A stretch of 64,000 nt of DNA from Paenibacillus sp. PCH8 (lineage in GTDB: Bacteria; Bacillota; Bacilli; Paenibacillales; Paenibacillaceae), in contig NZ_PKQK01000001.1 in the NCBI RefSeq assembly GCF_002968835.1, positions 2,170,001 through 2,234,000 on the forward strand. Reading direction: 5' to 3'. Below are positions 57,112 through 64,000 of the stretch, piece by piece; positions within the stretch are counted from its first letter, which is position 1; the number at the start of each line of letters is the position of its first letter. The notes beneath the pieces are model-generated. The model was not told where the DNA came from. It made no database searches and saw nothing but the letters and a program-made list of their open reading frames with translations. Position numbers and translations under genes: made by a program.

Positions 57112-57951
57112 ATGATGAGACAAACGGTATTGCTTACCTTGCAGGATATTCCGTATTTTTGTTATCCCGAGTCCGTAGGACATTATATAGATCACGTCCA
57201 GCATTCCGTATTACGGGAGGCAGGTGTACTGAATAACTTTAATATTCACTACGTCGCCGCGGGTAAGGGATACGTTGAAGTGGATGGAGTGGTGCATGAG
57301 CTTCGTGCAGGTCAGGCCGTACTTTATTTCCCGCAGCAGCGGCAGCATTATTACAGCAGTGAAGATGACCCGTGGGATGTACGGTGGGTTCATTTTTACG
57401 GTGAACGTCTGCATGATTATATGATTGAGCGGGGGCTGCATCGCAATCTGTTGTGGACGCTGCGCCAGCGCAGCTCATGGGAAGAGGCTCATCTGGCGCT
57501 GCTGACCGAAGCGGAACAGAACACGATGCTCCGTCCGGCACAGTTATCCACGCTGACCTACGCCTTACTCGCCGAATTTGTACAGCATGCCGTACCCTTA
57601 AAGAGCACACGCACCACAAGCAAGGCAGAGAGTCGGGTGCTTGCGCTGCTTCCACAGATGCAGCAGGAGGCCTGCCAGCCTTTTCTATTACAGGACTGGG
57701 CGGATCTTGCAGGTGTCAGTTCGTATTACTTTTGCAAAATGTTCAAGAGTGCCGTGGAGATGACGCCCATGGAATTTATCACTCGATCACGACTACAGAT
57801 GGCGAAGCAATGGTTGCTTGAACGGCCTACGGCCAACATTGGACAGATTGCGGAGGAAGCGGGATACCCCAATGCCAGTTATTTTAACCGCCAATTCATG
57901 GCTCATGAGGGGATGACACCTACGGATTATCGCGGATTATATCACAATTGA
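57112..57951 (+). CDS. AraC-family transcriptional regulator (second locus)
   Basis: This is a 279-residue regulator. ATG 57112 follows AAGGAG by eight bases. The N-terminal cupin (NIHYVAAGKGYVEVDGVVHELRAGQAVLYFP) covers residues 45-85. The C-terminal pair of helix-turn-helix motifs (LQDWADLAGVSSYYFCKMF and IGQIAEEAGYPNASYFNRQF) covers 195-275. It is divergent from the Gfo/Idh-aldo/keto reductase operon. The arrangement mirrors the first AraC locus 5 kb upstream. Confidence 0.9.
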   Translation: MMRQTVLLTLQDIPYFCYPESVGHYIDHVQHSVLREAGVLNNFNIHYVAAGKGYVEVDGVVHELRAGQAVLYFPQQRQHYYSSEDDPWDVRWVHFYGERLHDYMIERGLHRNLLWTLRQRSSWEEAHLALLTEAEQNTMLRPAQLSTLTYALLAEFVQHAVPLKSTRTTSKAESRVLALLPQMQQEACQPFLLQDWADLAGVSSYYFCKMFKSAVEMTPMEFITRSRLQMAKQWLLERPTANIGQIAEEAGYPNASYFNRQFMAHEGMTPTDYRGLYHN

Positions 57952-57994
57952 TCGGTTTCCTTTCTGGTTTGCCATCAGCTTACAGTGCAGTGGT

Positions 57995-58023
57995 TTGACA
58001 TCGCGTACAATCAAGTCTATTAT
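57995..58023 (+). promoter_or_regulatory. Sigma-A promoter of the Rrf2 gene
   Basis: TTGACA (57995-58000), a 17-base spacer and TATTAT (58018-58023) lie 36 bases before the Rrf2 start codon. Confidence 0.75.
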
Positions 58024-58058
58024 GGATAAATTAAATCCGTATATAATGAGGTGCCCTC

Positions 58059-58472
58059 ATGAAATATTCCAAAGCGACAAATTATGCCTTACACACCATG
58101 CTTCACCTTGTAAGTACTGCTCCCGAGCAACTGGTTAGTGTACATCAACTGGCAGAGTTGCAGAAAGTATCTCCGACCTACCTGTCCAAAATATTGACCA
58201 AATTGGTTAAGGCGGGCATGATTGAATCTACTTCCGGTGCCAATGGTGGCTATCGACTTAGCCGTAAGAATCCTGATCCTTCTTTCCTGGAGATCATTCA
58301 TGCGATTGAAGGTCAGGCCTCCCTGTTCGAATGCTCCCAGAATCATAACGAAGGTTGTTTGATCCAGCAGGTGATGGTTCAGGCGGAGGAAGAGATGGAG
58401 AGTTTTCTGAATAATAAAAAAATGTCAGAACTGGCTTCCGAGATGAAGAGCGGGAGTGCACATTCTCAATAA
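58059..58472 (+). CDS. Rrf2-family transcriptional regulator
   Basis: This is a 137-residue regulator. ATG 58059 follows GAGGTG. The winged helix is at residues 1-80 (SKATNYALHTMLHLVS, LAELQKVSPTYLSKILTKLVKAGMI, GANGGYRLSR), as in NsrR, IscR and YwnA. Only two cysteines are found in the cluster region (ECSQNHNEGC), fewer than the three of the iron-sulphur members, so a classical cluster is doubtful and it may sense redox or a small ligand. No target operon adjoins it; a terminator follows. Confidence 0.88.
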   Translation: MKYSKATNYALHTMLHLVSTAPEQLVSVHQLAELQKVSPTYLSKILTKLVKAGMIESTSGANGGYRLSRKNPDPSFLEIIHAIEGQASLFECSQNHNEGCLIQQVMVQAEEEMESFLNNKKMSELASEMKSGSAHSQ

Positions 58473-58531
58473 CTTGCGGCTCACGAGTCTTGAAGTGGCG
58501 GTACATATTTCAACTATTTGGTTATGTAGTG

Positions 58532-58571
58532 GTCTTTCCTAATCCGCGCAGGAGGTGTGGAAAGACTTTTT
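58532..58571 (+). terminator. Terminator after the Rrf2 gene
   Basis: GTCTTTCC pairs with GGAAAGAC, with an inner CCT/AGG, followed by TTTTTGG. The remaining 240 bases up to the next gene hold only a TATAAT-like box at 58703 without a clear -35. Confidence 0.65.
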
Positions 58572-58815
58572 GGTATGCCAGGAAATATCCAAAATGAGAG
58601 ATATGGATCAGAAGAGTGGACTTTTGGCGAAAAATGATGAATGTAGGCAGTTCGTTGCAAAGCTATATTTCGCGGACTACCAGATTGGTTAATATTTAAG
58701 CGTATAATATGTCGTTGTACCTAATAGAAATCGAATGGTACAATAAGGAAGGTATAGTTTGCATACATAGTGGATCAGATTTCACATCACATCTTACATC
58801 TCTGGAGGGACGCAC

Positions 58816-59265
58816 ATGAGCCAATCAACGATTATAGGACTGGAGCAATTGCTGGCGCTGGAAAACATTCGAAATACCAAGGCGCGTTATTGCCGCTATA
58901 TTGATACAAAGCAATGGGACACCTTGGGTGATTTGTTCGCTCCGGATGCAGTCGCCGATTTTAGCTCAGAAGGTAATCCGATTCCGGTATTAACAGGCCG
59001 TGATACGATCGTACAAGTATTCCGTGATCTGGTGGATGTTGCCGTAACCGTGCATCATGTCCATAGTGCCGAAGTTGAATTTGTATCCGAGTACGAAGCA
59101 AAAGTCATCTCCCCGATGGAAGATTGGGTAACGTTCCCGGAGGGCAATGAGAACAAATCCTTCCACGGATTTGGGCACTACCATGAGACTTTTGTCAAAA
59201 TTGACGGTCAGTGGTACATCAAACATACGAGCCTGAAACGTCTTCGTCTGGATATGTTTGAATAG
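58816..59265 (+). CDS. SnoaL-like (NTF2-fold) protein
   Basis: This is a 149-residue protein with the cone-shaped NTF2-like fold of the SnoaL_4 group: ALENIRNTKARYCRYIDTKQWDTLGDLFAPDA at the start, a central HHVHSAEVEFVSE strand, and FHGFGHYHETFVKIDGQWYIKHTSLKRLRLD at the end. ATG 58816 has GGAGG upstream. Members include dehydratases, cyclases and small-molecule-binding proteins; residues Tyr, Asp and His are placed as in these enzymes, but the reaction is not known. It is a single gene with its own bidirectional terminator. Confidence 0.82.
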   Translation: MSQSTIIGLEQLLALENIRNTKARYCRYIDTKQWDTLGDLFAPDAVADFSSEGNPIPVLTGRDTIVQVFRDLVDVAVTVHHVHSAEVEFVSEYEAKVISPMEDWVTFPEGNENKSFHGFGHYHETFVKIDGQWYIKHTSLKRLRLDMFE

Positions 59266-59401
59266 TAGAATGTTGATAGAAGAATGCCGAGGCTGAGCCA
59301 CTATATAATCATAGCCCTGAGGAACGTGATGAATGCTTCCTTGGGGCTTTGTGACGTTTATAGGAAAGGTACCTCCTGATACATATTCAGAAAAACGGGT
59401 G

Positions 59402-59448
59402 CAAAGAAGCCAGGTTCGGACCGTAGCGGCCCTTACCTGGCTTCTTTG
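59402..59448. terminator. Bidirectional terminator between the SnoaL-like and MFS genes
   Basis: CAAAGAAGCCAGGT and ACCTGGCTTCTTTG form a perfect 14-base stem between convergent genes. Confidence 0.8.
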
Positions 59449-59489
59449 AGGATAAAGATGGATGACCTGTCTTATATTGAAGAGACCAA

Positions 59490-60872
59490 TTAAGATGAGA
59501 TGCTAGAGCCGCCTGTTTTTTTCCGTGACTGCATTCTCAGATACACCTGAGAGAAAATAACCGATGCGAGTGCGACCACGGTCATGCCCCAGAAAATATT
59601 AGTGTACGCTGAGGACAGCGGCATGTTTTGCATCGCCGTTAATGCTACGCCAGTAACAGCAACGCTGAAGGCACCGCTGAAGAACTGACTAAGTTGGAAC
59701 AGTCCCATGCCTGCGCCTACCTGATCCATGGTCAGATTGCCAGATAATTCATTGGATACGCTGGTTGTCAGGGAAGAGAAGCCTACGCTGAGCAGGACAT
59801 ACACGGCCATGATGGCGTAGATGCTATTATCTGCAAATAAGGCGAATAACCCGGCAGCTGCCAGTAGCAGCCATGGTGCAAATTTCAGTAACAAGGTATT
59901 GCCATGTCGATCAATCATTCGGCCGATTCGGTTGGAGAGCAGCATGGACACGACTGCACCTGGGAAGATAACAAGTCCGGACTGGGCAGGTGTCAGTCCA
60001 TATAGATGTGCCAAAATCTGCGGTAACAGGAACAGTGTTGAAAAGTTATTGATATACGATACAATCCCTAGTGAGCTAAGCATCATATATTTTTTGTCTT
60101 TGAACAAAGCAGGTTGAACAAATGGGTCTGCCGCGCGTCGAATTCGGAGCCAGAACAGAAGCAGTGCCACAGCACCGATAACAAGTGTGAACCACTGACG
60201 GGAAGTCAGGAATAACAGCACACCGGTAGTACCAATGGCAAGAAGCACAGCACCCAGCAGGTCAAATGAACCCTTTTGCGGTGTTTCCCGCGGGAGCAAT
60301 TTGAAGAATACAGGAATTAAGAATAACGTTAATCCCGTAACGATAAACAGATCATGCCATCCCAGAAACTGAGTAATACTTCCGCCAATGACGGGACCGA
60401 GTCCAAGACCCAGTGAACTGGCGGACATGATGACAGCCATCGATTTACCCCGGCGATCATTTGGAATGTACCGGGTAATCAGCACAATGGCAAGCCCCGG
60501 AACTGAAGCAGCACCTGCAGCCTGGATCAGACGAGCAATAAGCAAAATGATGAAGTGATCACTAAAGAATCCGAGCACGGATGCAGCACCAAGTAACGTA
60601 AGCCCGGTTGTGAACAGTGTGCGAATGGGGATGAAATCCGATAGACGTGAGAACGTAATCGATGAAATGGCAAATACAATGGAATATCCTGTAACGATCC
60701 ATGAAGAAGCGACAGAGGTAAGCATAAATTCGGCTGCTATTTTGGGCAGGGCCAGATTAAACATCATTGTATTCATCACAACGAGTACAACGGTGAAGCC
60801 AAGCAAGCTTACGATTAGTCCTTCCTGTATTCCGGTCCGTTCCCCTGATGATGCGGTTGCGGTGTTGTTCAT
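59490..60872 (-). CDS. MFS drug efflux pump (DHA2/14-TM type)
   Basis: This is a 460-residue transporter. ATG 60870-60872 follows AGGAGG. The family start is clear (VVLVVMNTMMFNLALPKIAAEF), as are motif A-like RLSDFIPIRTLF and motif C (GLGLGPVIGGSI) near residue 150. The length and motifs fit the DHA2 group, which includes TetK/TetL and QacA-like pumps; the substrate is not predictable. The divergent ArsR gene and the palindrome between them indicate that the pump is repressed by ArsR and induced by its ligand. Confidence 0.88.
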   Translation of the reverse strand: MNNTATASSGERTGIQEGLIVSLLGFTVVLVVMNTMMFNLALPKIAAEFMLTSVASSWIVTGYSIVFAISSITFSRLSDFIPIRTLFTTGLTLLGAASVLGFFSDHFIILLIARLIQAAGAASVPGLAIVLITRYIPNDRRGKSMAVIMSASSLGLGLGPVIGGSITQFLGWHDLFIVTGLTLFLIPVFFKLLPRETPQKGSFDLLGAVLLAIGTTGVLLFLTSRQWFTLVIGAVALLLFWLRIRRAADPFVQPALFKDKKYMMLSSLGIVSYINNFSTLFLLPQILAHLYGLTPAQSGLVIFPGAVVSMLLSNRIGRMIDRHGNTLLLKFAPWLLLAAAGLFALFADNSIYAIMAVYVLLSVGFSSLTTSVSNELSGNLTMDQVGAGMGLFQLSQFFSGAFSVAVTGVALTAMQNMPLSSAYTNIFWGMTVVALASVIFSQVYLRMQSRKKTGGSSISS

Positions 60873-60990
60873 AAAAACCTCCTGGAGTGATGTGTATTTC
60901 GCAACATTTCAGAAACGGTGTGTAACATTTGCAAAATGTAGTATGATGTCAATCCCATGCCTGACAGCAGGGGGTACATAACGAAATCAT

Positions 60991-61016
60991 TAAAGTTCGA
61001 TTGGTATCGAACTTTA
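60991..61016. promoter_or_regulatory. Perfect palindromic operator between the efflux pump and arsR
   Basis: Arms TAAAGTTCGAT and ATCGAACTTTA form an 11-base perfect inverted repeat with a TGGT spacer. It lies between the divergent genes, 62 bases before arsR. It is not followed by a T run, so it is a protein-binding site, most likely for the ArsR protein. Confidence 0.75.
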
Positions 61017-61077
61017 GAAATATATCATGAATCTGTGTTAAAATACAATGCATAGTCTGAAAAAAGGAGACTACAAT

Positions 61078-61401
61078 ATGAAAATTTTACATCATCCACA
61101 AGTAACGGATATTGAACTTTCCTCCGTATTGTATGCGTTAAGCGACCCGACCCGTCTTGGGATTGTTGCGGAAGCAGCGAGAAGTGGGGAGCAGCCGTGC
61201 AGTCATTTTCATGCACCTGTCGTGAAGTCAACGATGTCGCATCATATTCGGACCTTGCGGGAAGCCGGGGTTATTCGGGTCAGAGTGCAGGGCACACAGC
61301 ATTTTCTCACCCTGCGATCCGATGATTTGGAAACACGCTTTCCGGGACTATTGCAACCATTGTTGCAGGCGGCAGCTCAGACGAATACAGATCCATCCTA
61401 A
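61078..61401 (+). CDS. ArsR-family transcriptional repressor
   Basis: This is a 107-residue winged-helix repressor. ATG 61078 lies eight bases after AAGGAG (61064-61069); a longer reading from 61048 would place the ribosome site inside the gene. The recognition region VVKSTMSHHIRTLREAGVIRVRVQGTQHFLTLR is typical. One Cys (EQPCSHFH) is too little for a known metal site, so it may respond to an organic ligand. It is divergent from the MFS pump and a terminator follows. Confidence 0.88.
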   Translation: MKILHHPQVTDIELSSVLYALSDPTRLGIVAEAARSGEQPCSHFHAPVVKSTMSHHIRTLREAGVIRVRVQGTQHFLTLRSDDLETRFPGLLQPLLQAAAQTNTDPS

Positions 61402-61453
61402 ATGGTGTCCTTTCTTCTGGTCGAAGAGGGGACATTTCATATTATCGATCACC

Positions 61454-61493
61454 AAACACCGGAAGGCTGGATAGCCTATCCGGTGTTTTTTTT
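61454..61493 (+). terminator. Terminator after arsR
   Basis: AAACACCGGA and TCCGGTGTTT flank an inner AGGCT/AGCCT stem and are followed by a run of eight Ts. Confidence 0.88.
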
Positions 61494-61661
61494 CATTTTA
61501 TAATATGCGTAATCTGCGCTATATACGTATTCTCGCCTTTACAAGAAAAAAGTTACAAAATTTCGATTTTGGGGTAATCCAAATCCCCTCTTGTTCCGAA
61601 TATTATATTAGATGGTCTTTTTTGGATGATGGATATTCAAGGAATACAGGGGGGCGGGAGT

Positions 61662-61853
61662 ATGGTACATAATCCGGAAACCATTCAGGAATGTATCGAA
61701 CATGCACGGCAAAGACTCTACCAGATTGCAAATCAATACTCGGAACTATGGCATCCGGAAGTTATTCGCCAATCCATGGTATTGGATGAGTTAATTAATG
61801 AATATAACAACGCAACTCGCGGGAGAACAATCGCGAATCAATTGAAATCATGA
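61662..61853 (+). CDS. Spo0E-like sporulation regulatory phosphatase
   Basis: This small protein of 63 residues has the Spo0E signature SxxLDxLIxxY, seen here as SMVLDELINEY (residues 38-48). Such proteins dephosphorylate Spo0A~P and delay sporulation. ATG 61662 follows GGGGGGCGGGAG, and it suits the family length; an ATG 12 codons upstream is less likely. The leading helix (ETIQECIEHARQRLYQIANQYS) fits the two-helix fold. It stands alone between a terminator and the convergent permease gene. Confidence 0.85.
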   Translation: MVHNPETIQECIEHARQRLYQIANQYSELWHPEVIRQSMVLDELINEYNNATRGRTIANQLKS

Positions 61854-61883
61854 ACTTATAGAATACTCTTATAGAATGAAGAA

Positions 61884-61902
61884 GAATCCCATGAAGGGAT
61901 TC
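61884..61902 (-). terminator. Weak terminator after the second sugar permease gene
   Basis: GAATCCC and GGGATTC form a seven-base stem with a five-base loop, 13 bases past the permease stop. On the minus strand it is followed by TTCTTCATT, so termination would be modest. Confidence 0.5.
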
Positions 61903-61914
61903 CGTGTGTTTGCC

Positions 61915-62793
61915 TTACTCTTTTACCGCCCCGAGCACAATCCCCTTTACGAAGAAGCGCTGCAAGAACGGATATACGAGCAGGATTGGCAGAGCGCCAA
62001 TAAAGATCTGAGCTGCGTTCACCGTACGCTGGGACATGTTCTGAAGCTGTGTGGCATCCACGTTCATATTAGAGAAATCCTGCTGAACGATAATGGTCTG
62101 CATCAACGTGGCAAGTGGATATTTGGAAGCATCATTCATATAGATCAGCCCGTCGAACCAGGAATTCCATTGACCTACCATGGTGAATAAGGAGATCGTG
62201 GCAATGGCGGGCATGGATACAGGCAGATAGATTCTGAAGAGGGTCGTGATATGGTTGGCTCCATCGATGAAGGCGGCTTCTTCCAGCTCTTTAGGCACAT
62301 TACGGAAAAAGTTCATCATGAGAATCAGGTTCCAGACAGCCACCGCTCCTGGCAGAATCAGAGCCCACATCGTATTGATCAGCCCCAGCTTCTGGATCAA
62401 AATATAGGACGGAATCAACCCCCCGCTGAACATCATCGTGAAGATGAAGAACCACGCATATAGTGAGCGCCCCTTGAAGTGCAGACTTTCTTTGGATAAA
62501 GGATAAGCGGTCAGGAAGACTAGCGTCATACTGAGCAGTGTGCCGAGAACGGTACGCTCTACTGAAATCCAGAGCGCACTGAGAAAGTTACTGTTTCCAA
62601 ACGTTTTGGTATAGGCGTCCACCGTAAAATCTATCGGCCAGAGTGTCACCAGATTGGCGGAGGCTGCTGCTTTACCACTGAAGGAAACTGCCAGAATATG
62701 GACCAGCGGCAAGATACACAGAATAGAGACAGCTGCGATGAATAACAGGTTGAAGCCATTGAATATACGGTACCCGGTCGTTTTGTGATACAC
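61915..62793 (-). CDS. Carbohydrate ABC transporter permease (LplC/YtcP type)
   Basis: This is a membrane subunit of about 292 residues of a type I sugar importer. The best start is GTG 62791-62793, six bases after GGAGGA; an upstream ATG would put that site inside the gene. There are six membrane segments, with the cytoplasmic EAA loop EAAFIDGANHITTLFRIYLPVSMPAI near residue 185. The ending FFVKGIVLGAVKE is typical of MalG-like partners in Paenibacillus. It pairs with the gene upstream. No ATPase gene is here, as expected since these importers share a general ATPase. Confidence 0.9.
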   Translation of the reverse strand: MYHKTTGYRIFNGFNLLFIAAVSILCILPLVHILAVSFSGKAAASANLVTLWPIDFTVDAYTKTFGNSNFLSALWISVERTVLGTLLSMTLVFLTAYPLSKESLHFKGRSLYAWFFIFTMMFSGGLIPSYILIQKLGLINTMWALILPGAVAVWNLILMMNFFRNVPKELEEAAFIDGANHITTLFRIYLPVSMPAIATISLFTMVGQWNSWFDGLIYMNDASKYPLATLMQTIIVQQDFSNMNVDATQLQNMSQRTVNAAQIFIGALPILLVYPFLQRFFVKGIVLGAVKE

Positions 62794-62826
62794 CTTGATT
62801 CCTCCTCCATGCATTATGCTAACCCA

Positions 62827-63801
62827 TTAGAAAATACGATAATTGGCGATTTTGTACGCCATTCGGTACGCAGAGATGATTAGGAACATCGCGACAAATG
62901 ATTTGAATAGTCCAACCGCAGTCGCAAAGCTCATCTTGCCATTCAGAATCCCCATCCGGTAGACAAACGTATCAATAATATCGCCTTTCTCATACACGAG
63001 CGGATTGTACAGGTTGAAGATCTGGTCAAATCCTGCATTCAGGATATTGCCCAGTGACAACGTACCAACCACAATGATCATTGGCACAAGAGAAGGCAGG
63101 GTAATGTGCAAGGTCTGTCTGAGTCGTGTTGCGCCGTCCACCTCTGAAGCCTCATACAATGCCGGATTAATGCCCGCCAGCGCTGCGAGAAACACAATCG
63201 TACCGAATCCAAATTCCTTCCATACGTCACTGACAACGACCGTGACACGGAACCAGTCGCCATCTCCGAGAAAGAAGATCGGTTCAATACCAGCCGCAGC
63301 CAGCACCTGATTTACGAGACCACCTTCCGGTGATAACATGTCGAGCAGAATGCCACCCAGAACGACCCAGGACAGGAAGTGGGGCAGATACACCAAGGTC
63401 TGTGAGAAGCGTTTGAACGTGGAGTTTCGAACTTCATTCAGCAAAATGGCAAACACCACCGGGGCCACGAGTCCGGCCACAATTTTCATCGAAGCAATCA
63501 GCACCGTGTTCCAGATGACCTGAACGCTGTCGGGATATTCGAACATGAAGCGGAAGTTGTCCCAACCCACCCATTTGGAACCGGTAAATCCCAGCCATGG
63601 TTTGAAATCCTGAAAAGCAATAATAATGCCGCCCATGGGCACATAGGCGAACAGTAAGGTGAGCAGTACGGCAGGCAGCAGCATCAGATGCAGCGGCCAC
63701 GTGCGTTTGAGATTCCAGCGGGTACGTTTGCGTGGTTGATGTGGTTGTCGTGTCGCTTGCCGCACCGGCTTGCTGGTTGGTAGTGGTTGTTCCATAGCCA
63801 T
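62827..63801 (-). CDS. Sugar ABC transporter permease (LplB/YteP type)
   Basis: This is a 324-residue first permease subunit of the same importer. ATG 63799-63801 follows AAAGGAGGG. A basic, Gln/Pro-rich N-terminal extension (residues 1-30) precedes six membrane segments. The EAA loop is EASEVDGATRLRQTLHITLPSLVPMI near residue 215. The second permease starts about 33 bases downstream. The solute-binding protein is not in the window and would be expected beside these genes; nothing in 61,500-64,000 encodes it, so it should lie beyond the right edge or elsewhere. The sugar is unknown. Confidence 0.9.
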   Translation of the reverse strand: MAMEQPLPTSKPVRQATRQPHQPRKRTRWNLKRTWPLHLMLLPAVLLTLLFAYVPMGGIIIAFQDFKPWLGFTGSKWVGWDNFRFMFEYPDSVQVIWNTVLIASMKIVAGLVAPVVFAILLNEVRNSTFKRFSQTLVYLPHFLSWVVLGGILLDMLSPEGGLVNQVLAAAGIEPIFFLGDGDWFRVTVVVSDVWKEFGFGTIVFLAALAGINPALYEASEVDGATRLRQTLHITLPSLVPMIIVVGTLSLGNILNAGFDQIFNLYNPLVYEKGDIIDTFVYRMGILNGKMSFATAVGLFKSFVAMFLIISAYRMAYKIANYRIF

Positions 63802-63957
63802 CAGGGTCCCTCCTTTATCTCGTCCAGCCCTGGCATAATGAGGCGAACAAGCCTTTGCACAGAGTGGAGCATCTGAATTATAGCAACGGAAATGAGCGGA
63901 CTATAGAACAACATTTCAAGGCGGATGTTGAAATATTAACTATTTGACGGAAATGAC

Positions 63958-63991
63958 AAAAAAGAGCATCCGACTCGAAAGTCCAATGCTC
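63958..63991 (-). terminator. Terminator of a gene beyond the right edge
   Basis: GAGCAT and ATGCTC plus an inner ACT/AGT stem with a CGAA loop (UUCG on the minus strand) are followed on the minus strand by six Ts. It would end a minus-strand gene that starts outside the window. Confidence 0.7.
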
Positions 63992-64000
63992 CTGTCCTCT

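Noticed and set aside
61876..62190. Plus-strand open frame of 104 codons near the Spo0E gene
   Set aside because: It is antisense to the end of the sugar permease, which has clear membrane segments and an EAA loop.
1..64000. CRISPR array, tRNA, rRNA or intact insertion sequence
   Set aside because: I saw no regularly spaced short repeats, no tRNA or rRNA core sequences, and no transposase. The repeats in 1-35,439 are NRPS domains.

Overview
The window looks like a chromosomal segment of a Paenibacillus close to P. polymyxa. The evidence is a polymyxin-type nonribosomal peptide synthetase (NRPS) locus, spore-specific genes (a GerA-type germination operon and a Spo0E-like phosphatase), an S-box (SAM) riboswitch, strong AGGAGG-type ribosome sites and Firmicute-type promoters and terminators.

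Bases 1-35,439 hold most of a polymyxin cluster in the order pmxA (5' end outside the window), pmxB, pmxC, pmxD, pmxE, all on the + strand. Reading the ten-residue binding-pocket codes of the adenylation domains gives PmxE = Dab1-Thr2-D-Dab3-Dab4-Dab5 (starter condensation domain first, epimerase after module 3), then PmxA = [residue 6 outside]-Ile/Leu7-Dab8-Dab9, then PmxB = Thr10 plus a thioesterase. Dab is 2,4-diaminobutyrate. PmxC and PmxD are two ABC exporter half-size proteins. pmxA and pmxB each contain a one-base deletion in a G run (near 7,498 and 11,496) that breaks the frame. Comparison with intact sister modules shows exactly one missing G in each. Either these are sequencing errors or the locus is dead. 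The thioesterase has Cys where most have Ser. A strong terminator follows pmxE, and base composition then drops from G+C-rich to ordinary Paenibacillus composition.

Bases 35,500-49,630 hold, in order: a gene remnant; a LysR regulator with a VOC-fold enzyme, divergent from an MFS transporter; a soluble PAS chemoreceptor; a gerA/gerB/gerC operon; an S-box riboswitch controlling an S-methylmethionine permease and homocysteine S-methyltransferase (mmuP-mmuM); and two tandem secreted PQQ-type beta-propeller proteins.

Bases 49,800-50,960 are a decayed sensor/transporter locus. A response regulator start, a histidine kinase scrap and an FtsX-type permease end are fused by deletions and broken by frameshifts.

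Bases 51,190-64,000 are accessory metabolism and regulation. One locus is an AraC regulator divergent from a sugar-phosphate isomerase/Gfo-Idh dehydrogenase pair. A second locus has another AraC regulator divergent from a Gfo-Idh dehydrogenase/aldo-keto reductase pair. The rest are a small secreted bulb-lectin protein, an Rrf2 regulator, a SnoaL/NTF2-fold protein, an ArsR regulator divergent from a 14-TM-type drug efflux pump with a perfect palindromic operator between them, a Spo0E-like protein, and two sugar ABC permeases. No rRNA, tRNA, CRISPR array or intact insertion sequence was seen.
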